A stretch of 64,000 nt of DNA from Flaviflagellibacter deserti (GTDB taxonomy: Bacteria > Pseudomonadota > Alphaproteobacteria > Rhizobiales > Methylopilaceae): NCBI RefSeq assembly GCF_042652085.1, contig NZ_JBHSJF010000008.1, positions 1-64,000 on the forward strand. Direction: 5' to 3'. How positions within the stretch are numbered: the stretch's first letter is position 1; every line of letters begins with the position of its first letter. The translations under genes were made by a program, and so were the position numbers. This document shows positions 58,319 to 64,000 of this stretch, one piece after another. The notes beneath the pieces are model-generated. The model ran no database searches. It was not told where the DNA came from and saw nothing but the letters and a program-made list of their open reading frames with translations.

Positions 58319-59884
58319 TCAGGCCCGTTGCGGATCGAGCGTGATCGACCAGAGATCGGCGTCGGCGACGTCCTTCAGCGTTACCGTCATCTGCTCCGTG
58401 TCGCCGTCGATCGCGACCAGGCCGAAGAACTGCAGGCCAGCCGCGGGCGACAGATTCGCCTGTCCGTTTTCCGGTGCCTTCACGTAGCGAAGCTGCGGGC
58501 CGAACGTATTCTCGAGTTCGTTAGGACCGAACGTGCCGGAATGGATCGGGCCGGAGACGAACTCCCAGAACGGATCGAAATCCTGGAACTGGGCCTTGTC
58601 CGGATCGTAGTAGTGCGCGGCGGTATAGTGGACGTCGGCGGTGAGCCACACCGTGTTCTTGATGCCCGCATGCTTCATGAAGCTGAGGATATGCGCGAAT
58701 TCGTGTTCGCGGCCGGCCGGCGCGCCATTGCCCTGCGCCACCCCCTCCTGCCGCATCGAGCCGTCGGCCTGCTTGTCGGGAACGATCAGTCCGAGCGGCA
58801 TATCGGCCGCGATGACCTTCCAAGTCGCACGGGAATTGAGCAATTCGCGCTTCAGCCAAGCGATCTGTTCTGCGCCGAGGAACACCGTTTCCGCCGACTC
58901 CTTGGTCTGGCCATTAGCGGTGTTCGGGCCGCGGTAAGTGCGCATGTCGAGGAAGAAGATGTCGAGCAGCGGACCGTAATTGACCCGACGATAAACACGG
59001 CGCGGCTCGACGATCGAAGTGCGAAGCGGCATCATCTCATGGAAGGCGCGCGCCGCGCGGGCGGCCAGCACGCCGATGTTCTTTTCCTTGTAAGCATCAC
59101 CGAGAATCTTCGAGGAAGACCAGTTGTTGGTGACCTCGTGGTCGTCCCACTGGGCGTATATCGGCACCGCCGCGTTGAAGGCGCGGACGTTCTCGTCCAT
59201 CAGATTGTATTTGTACTGGCCGCGATATTCCGAGAGCGTCTCGGCGACCTTGGACTTCTCCTCGGTCGTGACGTTCTTCCACATCGTACCGTCGGGCAGT
59301 TTCACTTCCGACTTCAGCGGACCGTCGGCATAGACCGTGTCGCCGGAATGGATGAAGAAGTCCGGCTGGTGCTTCAGCATGGTGGCATAGGCCTTCATGC
59401 CGCCGCGATCGGCATCGATGCCCCAGCCCTGACCGGCGGTGTCGCCAGACCAGGTGAACTTGACACCGCGGCGATTGCCCGGCGCGGTGCGGAAGCGACC
59501 GACCAGGGGCTCGCCGATCACGTTGACGTCGGCAATGTCGCGGAAGCGGACGCGGTAGAAGATGTCCTGCCCGGACGGCAGGTCGTCGACGAGGAGCTTG
59601 CCGGTGAAATCCCCTTCCGGGTCGACGGTGAGGGCCGGCAGCGTGCGAGCGTTCTTGAAGCTCTCCGTCGTCGAGATTTCGACCATCATCTGCGACGGAC
59701 GGTCGGCGCGTGCCCAGATCATGCCGGCGTCCGAGCCGATGTCGCCCGTCTGCAGGCCGTGCGTAATCAGCGGGCGATCGGCGGCGCGGCTGAGATAGGG
59801 GCGGGCGAGGCCGCCAGGCAGCGCGAAAGAAGCGGTCGCGGCTGCGCCGGTGAGGAGAATCTGACGGCGGGAAATGGTCGGCAT
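58319..59884 (-). CDS. phoD: Alkaline phosphatase D / phospholipase D-type metallophosphoesterase
   Basis: A 521-residue PhoD-family enzyme exported by the Tat system (SRRQILLTGAAATAS, Arg6-Arg7). Catalytic metal motifs are visible: TWSGDTAGQGWG, FFIHSGDTVYADG, QWDDHEVTNNW and WLTADVHYTAAHYY. It hydrolyses phosphodiesters and monoesters in the periplasm, using Fe and Ca in studied members. The start at 59884 begins the Tat signal. Phosphate-regulated expression is common for phoD, but I see no clear Pho box upstream. Confidence 0.93.
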   Translation of the reverse strand: MPTISRRQILLTGAAATASFALPGGLARPYLSRAADRPLITHGLQTGDIGSDAGMIWARADRPSQMMVEISTTESFKNARTLPALTVDPEGDFTGKLLVDDLPSGQDIFYRVRFRDIADVNVIGEPLVGRFRTAPGNRRGVKFTWSGDTAGQGWGIDADRGGMKAYATMLKHQPDFFIHSGDTVYADGPLKSEVKLPDGTMWKNVTTEEKSKVAETLSEYRGQYKYNLMDENVRAFNAAVPIYAQWDDHEVTNNWSSSKILGDAYKEKNIGVLAARAARAFHEMMPLRTSIVEPRRVYRRVNYGPLLDIFFLDMRTYRGPNTANGQTKESAETVFLGAEQIAWLKRELLNSRATWKVIAADMPLGLIVPDKQADGSMRQEGVAQGNGAPAGREHEFAHILSFMKHAGIKNTVWLTADVHYTAAHYYDPDKAQFQDFDPFWEFVSGPIHSGTFGPNELENTFGPQLRYVKAPENGQANLSPAAGLQFFGLVAIDGDTEQMTVTLKDVADADLWSITLDPQRA

Positions 59885-60156
59885 GGAAGCGTCCTCCGGG
59901 TCTCGTCGAGTCCAGAAGACTTCTAAAAACCGCCGATGACGTGACTGTTTCGCGAAGGCGACGAAGCTGTGACGCGTGTTTTGTAGCCGCAGCTAAGAAA
60001 ATGGGTTTCCCATTCGGCGCCTGTAAGTTTACGTTGGACTCGCAGCACGTGGCCAATCAGCCACAGGTCTGATTTAACCGGACTATCAGGGTTGCGGGTC
60101 ACATTCGTGGCCCTGATCTACCCGCAAATTGCAGTTTCCATTTCACAGGCATCTTT

Positions 60157-61305
60157 ATGTTGCGCCCGCTCCTTTCGGCCGTTGCCGCTTTCGCCATTCT
60201 CGCTCCAACCGTGGTCATCGCGCAGGCACCGCCAGCGCCTCCGGTCTCGGTGGCAAAGCCCGTGTCGCGCAAGGTCGTCGACTGGGTGGAGTTTCCGGGA
60301 CGTTTCGAACCGGCCGCCTTTGTCGAAGTCCGCGCGCAGGTCGCGGGTGAACTTGCCCAGGTCGCGTTCACTGACGGTCAGGAGGTCAAGGCCGGCGATC
60401 TCCTGTTCAAGATCGATGACAAGCCTTTCGCTGCCACGCTGCGCCAGACGCAGGCAGCGGTAGTAGGTAACCAGACCCGCCTCGACCTCGCGACGTCGGA
60501 ACTGAAGCGCGCACAGGAGCTGCGCCAGACCGGCAATATTCCGGAACAGACATTCCAGCAGCGCCAGCAGACCTTTCTCGAATCGCAGGCGAACCTGAAC
60601 GCCTCGACCGCCGAGGTGGAGACCGCGCGCATCAATCTCGGCTATACAGAGATCCGGGCGCCGATCTCCGGCCGTATCGGCCGCAAGCTGGTCACCGAGG
60701 GCAACCTGATCTCGGCTGGCTCGTCTGGCACGCTGCTGACGACGATCGTCTCCTTCGATCCCGTGCACTTCTACTTCGACGTCGATGAGGGCTCGTTCCT
60801 CGCCTATACCCGCGCGAATAGGGGCATTTCGAGCAACAGCGACCAGAAGGTGTACGTCGCCCTCTCGGACGAGACCGACTTCACGCGCGAAGGCACGCTC
60901 GACTTCCTCGGCAACCGAGTCGACGCGCAGACTGGCACGATCCGCGTCCGCGCATCGGTTCCCAATCCGGAACACTTCATCACACCCGGTCTGTTCGGCC
61001 GCGTGCGTCTCGCTACCCGCCCCGCCTATGACGCTATGATCCTGCCGGACGAGGCGATCATGCTCGACCAGACTCGCCATCTCGTCATGACGGTTGCGGC
61101 CGACGGAACCGTTGTTCCGAAGCAGATCCAGGTCGGTCCGAAGCTCGGCCCGTACCGCGCGATCGCCAGCGGCCTCACCGCCGACGACACGGTTATCATC
61201 AATGGTCTGATGCGTGCCCGTCCCGGCGCCAAGGTGACACCCCAGCCGACGGAACTGAAGGTTCCCGACGATCTGACGCGCCCCAGCGTCACCCCGACTA
61301 ACTGA
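60157..61305 (+). CDS. RND efflux pump periplasmic adaptor (MexA/AcrA family)
   Basis: A 382-residue membrane-fusion protein. Signal peptide about residues 1-22 (MLRPLLSAVAAFAILAPTVVIAQ). The lipoyl/barrel-sandwich half-motifs (EVRAQVAGELAQVAFTDGQEVKAGDLLFKID and INLGYTEIRAPISGRIG) flank a coiled-coil hairpin (about 95-150). A C-terminal beta-barrel and membrane-proximal domain follow. It links the inner-membrane RND pump to an outer-membrane channel. The permease gene starts 16 bases downstream. The 272 bases before it hold no recognised gene or repressor, so regulation is unseen. Confidence 0.92.
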   Translation: MLRPLLSAVAAFAILAPTVVIAQAPPAPPVSVAKPVSRKVVDWVEFPGRFEPAAFVEVRAQVAGELAQVAFTDGQEVKAGDLLFKIDDKPFAATLRQTQAAVVGNQTRLDLATSELKRAQELRQTGNIPEQTFQQRQQTFLESQANLNASTAEVETARINLGYTEIRAPISGRIGRKLVTEGNLISAGSSGTLLTTIVSFDPVHFYFDVDEGSFLAYTRANRGISSNSDQKVYVALSDETDFTREGTLDFLGNRVDAQTGTIRVRASVPNPEHFITPGLFGRVRLATRPAYDAMILPDEAIMLDQTRHLVMTVAADGTVVPKQIQVGPKLGPYRAIASGLTADDTVIINGLMRARPGAKVTPQPTELKVPDDLTRPSVTPTN

Positions 61306-61321
61306 GCGGACAGGGGAACAA

Positions 61322-64000
61322 ATGCGCTTCGGTCATTTCTTCGTCGACCGCCCGATCTTCGCGGCGGTCGTTTCGATCGTGATGGTGGTTATCGGCGTCG
61401 TTGCGCTGGTGCAGCTTCCCATCGCCCAATATCCGCAGATCGCACCGCCGACGGTCGTGGTCAACGCGACCTATCCGGGCGCAAACGCCGAAACGATCTC
61501 CGAGACGGTGGCAACGCCGATTGAACAGCAGATCAACGGCGTCGAGAACATGATCTACATGTCCTCGCAGTCGACGTCGGACGGCTCGCTGCAGATCACC
61601 GTCACCTTCGAGATCGGCACCGACCTCGATATCGCGCAGGTTCAGGTCCAGAACCGCGTCAACCAGGCGGAACCCCGCCTGCCTGAAGACGTGCGCCGCC
61701 TCGGCATCACGGTCAACAAGTCGTCGAGCGACTTCTTGATGGTCGTGAACATGTTCTCGCCGGACAACAGCCTCGATGAGCTGTATGTCTCGACCTACAC
61801 CTTCCTGAACATCCGCGACCGGCTCGCACGCCTCTACGGTGTCGGCGACATCTTCGTCTTCGGCGCCCGCGAATTGTCGCTCCGCGTCTGGCTCGATCCG
61901 CAGAAACTCGCGTCGTACAGCCTGAGCGCAGGCGAGGTCGTCGCATCTTTGCAGGAGCAGAACGTCCAGGTTTCGGGCGGCTCGCTCGGCCAGCCCCCGT
62001 CACCACAGGGCACCGATTTCCAGGTCATGGTGACGACCCAGGGACGTTTCCGCACGCCGGAGCAGTTCCAGCAGGTCATCATCAAGGCCGATCAGGGCCG
62101 CCTCTTGAGACTGAAAGACGTGGCGCGTGTCGAGTTCGGCGCGCAGCAATATGCCACCAACTCATATCTCGACGGCCGCTATTCGATCGGTCTCGGCATC
62201 AACCAGCGCCCGGGCTCGAACGCACTCGCGGCGTCGGAGGCCGTGATCCAGGAGATGGAGCGTCTCAAGAAGGACTTCCCGCAGGGCCTCGACTACGCCA
62301 TCGCGTATAACCCGACCGAATTCGTGGCCGACTCGATCGAGGCGGTGACGCACACGATCTGGGAAGCGATTGCGCTCGTCGTACTCGTGGTCCTGATCTT
62401 CCTGCAGTCCTGGCGCGCGGCGATCATCCCGATCCTCGCGATCCCGGTCTCGCTGGTCGGCACCTTCGCGATGATGGCGGCCTTCGGCTATTCCATCAAC
62501 ATGCTGACCCTGTTCGGCCTGATCCTCGCGATCGGTATCGTCGTCGACGACGCCATCGTGGTGGTCGAGAACGTCGAACGAAACATCGCCGAGGGAAAAT
62601 CGCCCCGTGAAGCGGCGCACATCACCATGGACGAGGTCGGCGTCGCGGTCATCGCGATCGCGCTCGTTCTGTCCGCGGTGTTCGTGCCGACCGCCTTCAT
62701 CCCCGGCATTTCCGGTCAGTTCTACAAGCAGTTCGCGCTGACCATCGCCGGCGCAACGGTCATCTCGGCCTTCAATTCGCTGACCCTGTCGCCTGCCCTC
62801 GCGGCGCTTCTGCTGAAGCCGCATAAGCACGGCGGACACCGCAATCTGCTCGGGCGCGCGGCCGACGCCTTCAACCGGCGTTTCGACTGGCTGTCGCTGA
62901 AATACTCGCACGGCGTCCGCGGCGTTGTCGGCCACAAGGTCATCATGCTCGGCATCTATGGCGTTCTGGTCGCGGCGACGATCTTCGTGTTCGGCCGGGT
63001 TCCGGTTGGCTTCATCCCACAGAGCGACCAGAGCTACGCGATCATTGCCGTGCAGTTGCCGGAGGGGGCGTCGCTCCAGCGAACCGACGAGGTGGTGCGC
63101 CGCATCTCCGAAATCGCGCAGAAAACTCCGGGCGTTGCGCATTCGGTCGGCATCGCCGGTTTCTCCGGCGCGACTTTCACCGCAGCGTCGAACGCGGCGG
63201 CGATCTTCACGCCGTTCGACACGTTCGAAGAGCGCGTGCCGAAGGGCCAGACCGCGAACTCGATCATCGCCTCGCTGCAGGAGCAGATGGGCGCGATCGA
63301 GGAAGCCTTCGTCATCGTCATCGGACCGCCCTCGGTTCAGGGGCTCGGCAATGGCAGCGGCTTCAACATGCAGGTGCAGGATCGCGGCAATGTCGGCATC
63401 CGCTCGCTCGAAGCGGCCGCCGGCGAGGTAATTGCGGCCGCCGCGCAGGAGCCAACCCTGATGGGCGTCTTCACGACGTTCAACACACGCGCGCCGCAGG
63501 TCTACGTCGACATCGACCGTGAGAAGGCCCAGCAGCTGAACGTTCCGATCGGGAACATCTTCCAAGCCATGCAGGTCTTCATCGGCTCGGCCTATGTGAA
63601 CGACTTCACCGCCTATGGACGTTCGTTCCAGGTCAACGCACAGGCCGACGGCCCATACCGCATCGCCAAGTCCGACATCACCCAGATCAAGGTCCGCTCG
63701 TCGGACGGCGCGCTGGTCCCGCTCGGCACGCTGGTGAAGCTCCGCGACGATACCGGCCCCTACACCGTCAACCGGCACAACCTCTACACCTCGGTGTCCA
63801 TCCAGGGGCAGGCGGTGCCCGGCATCTCGTCTGGTACGGCGCTCGATAAGATGGAGCAGATCGCGGCCCGGGTGCTACCGCCCGGAGTCTCGTTCGAATG
63901 GACCGAGCTCGCCTTCCAGGAGAGAAGCGCCGGCAATCCGGTGTTCATCTTCGCGATCGGCGTGCTGTTCGTCTTCCTCGTTCTCTCCGCGCAATACGAG
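61322..64000 (+). CDS. RND multidrug efflux permease (AcrB/MexB type), truncated by the window end
   Basis: 893 codons are present of an expected roughly 1040; no stop is reached before 64000. MRFGHFFVDRPIFAAVVSIV is the typical HAE1 start with the first membrane helix. PIAQYPQIAPPTVVVNATYPGANAETISETVATPIEQQINGVENM is the conserved porter-domain opening. TM4 carries the proton-relay acids in GLILAIGIVVDDAIVVVENVER. It pumps drugs or other amphipathic compounds using the proton gradient. AGGGGA precedes the ATG; the adaptor lies directly upstream. Confidence 0.94.
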   Translation, partial: MRFGHFFVDRPIFAAVVSIVMVVIGVVALVQLPIAQYPQIAPPTVVVNATYPGANAETISETVATPIEQQINGVENMIYMSSQSTSDGSLQITVTFEIGTDLDIAQVQVQNRVNQAEPRLPEDVRRLGITVNKSSSDFLMVVNMFSPDNSLDELYVSTYTFLNIRDRLARLYGVGDIFVFGARELSLRVWLDPQKLASYSLSAGEVVASLQEQNVQVSGGSLGQPPSPQGTDFQVMVTTQGRFRTPEQFQQVIIKADQGRLLRLKDVARVEFGAQQYATNSYLDGRYSIGLGINQRPGSNALAASEAVIQEMERLKKDFPQGLDYAIAYNPTEFVADSIEAVTHTIWEAIALVVLVVLIFLQSWRAAIIPILAIPVSLVGTFAMMAAFGYSINMLTLFGLILAIGIVVDDAIVVVENVERNIAEGKSPREAAHITMDEVGVAVIAIALVLSAVFVPTAFIPGISGQFYKQFALTIAGATVISAFNSLTLSPALAALLLKPHKHGGHRNLLGRAADAFNRRFDWLSLKYSHGVRGVVGHKVIMLGIYGVLVAATIFVFGRVPVGFIPQSDQSYAIIAVQLPEGASLQRTDEVVRRISEIAQKTPGVAHSVGIAGFSGATFTAASNAAAIFTPFDTFEERVPKGQTANSIIASLQEQMGAIEEAFVIVIGPPSVQGLGNGSGFNMQVQDRGNVGIRSLEAAAGEVIAAAAQEPTLMGVFTTFNTRAPQVYVDIDREKAQQLNVPIGNIFQAMQVFIGSAYVNDFTAYGRSFQVNAQADGPYRIAKSDITQIKVRSSDGALVPLGTLVKLRDDTGPYTVNRHNLYTSVSIQGQAVPGISSGTALDKMEQIAARVLPPGVSFEWTELAFQERSAGNPVFIFAIGVLFVFLVLSAQYE

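Noticed and set aside
62162..63778. 538-codon frame antisense to the RND permease
   Set aside because: Asp/Arg-rich antisense artefact; the + strand encodes a textbook AcrB-type protein.

Overview
The window is GC-rich, densely coded DNA whose gene content points to an alphaproteobacterium, probably in the Rhizobiales/Hyphomicrobiales. Pointers are the TRAP transporter plus glcDEFG block, egtBD, BTLCP and DUF2254 proteins, and the infC-rpmI-rplT-pheS-pheT cluster. I cannot name a genus. There is one tRNA, no rRNA, no CRISPR array and no recognisable insertion sequence. A run of 155 N (38098-38252) is an assembly gap inside a low-complexity gene.

Layout. 1-14 kb: tail of an ABC exporter, dcp, then a 2-hydroxyacid block made of a D-2-hydroxyacid dehydrogenase, a TRAP transporter (dctPQM plus a 56-residue membrane protein) and the divergent glcD-glcE-glcF-glcG-lldD operon followed by a short Hsp70. 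Two near-identical 17-bp operator-like sites, one before the dehydrogenase and one between the TRAP and glc operons, suggest one regulator. 14-24 kb: a secreted serine protease, an uncharacterised exported protein built from a tandem duplication, a class Ic-type ribonucleotide reductase (nrdB/nrdA) with an NrdR box, a peroxiredoxin, an acyltransferase and an OxlT-like carrier. 25-36 kb: polA, an FMN reductase/HxlR pair, a GST, B12-riboswitch-controlled metE, divergent egtBD, and adenine deaminase. 37-43 kb: BTLCP protease, the Gly/His/Pro repeat protein with the gap, a LuxR regulator, tRNA-Arg(CCG), a coupled four-gene membrane operon (47-aa protein, low-affinity iron permease homologue, 62-aa protein, DUF2254), and an orphan + strand terminator that marks a candidate small RNA. 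43-48 kb: DUF2244, nth, an SDR, a pabB-pabC fusion and an overlapping ynfA-cysZ-like-yiiX-like operon. 48-54 kb: infC (AUU start), rpmI, rplT, pheS, an inserted DUF559 gene, pheT. 54-64 kb: a hydrolase, a YgjP-like metalloprotease, PBP1A, phoD and a MexAB-type RND pump cut off by the window end.

The most unusual structure is the DUF559 gene between pheS and pheT. It is bracketed by two inverted copies of a 56-base, two-hairpin repeat. The second hairpin differs between copies by compensating changes. The repeat tail supplies the gene's Shine-Dalgarno sequence, and the other copy encodes part of the protein's C-terminus. A related inverted pair without a gene lies at 55.8 kb, so the two loci look like loaded and empty forms of one element. 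Other leads are the shared hydroxyacid operator, the duplicated exported protein, the Phe-for-Tyr NrdB and the orphan small RNA.
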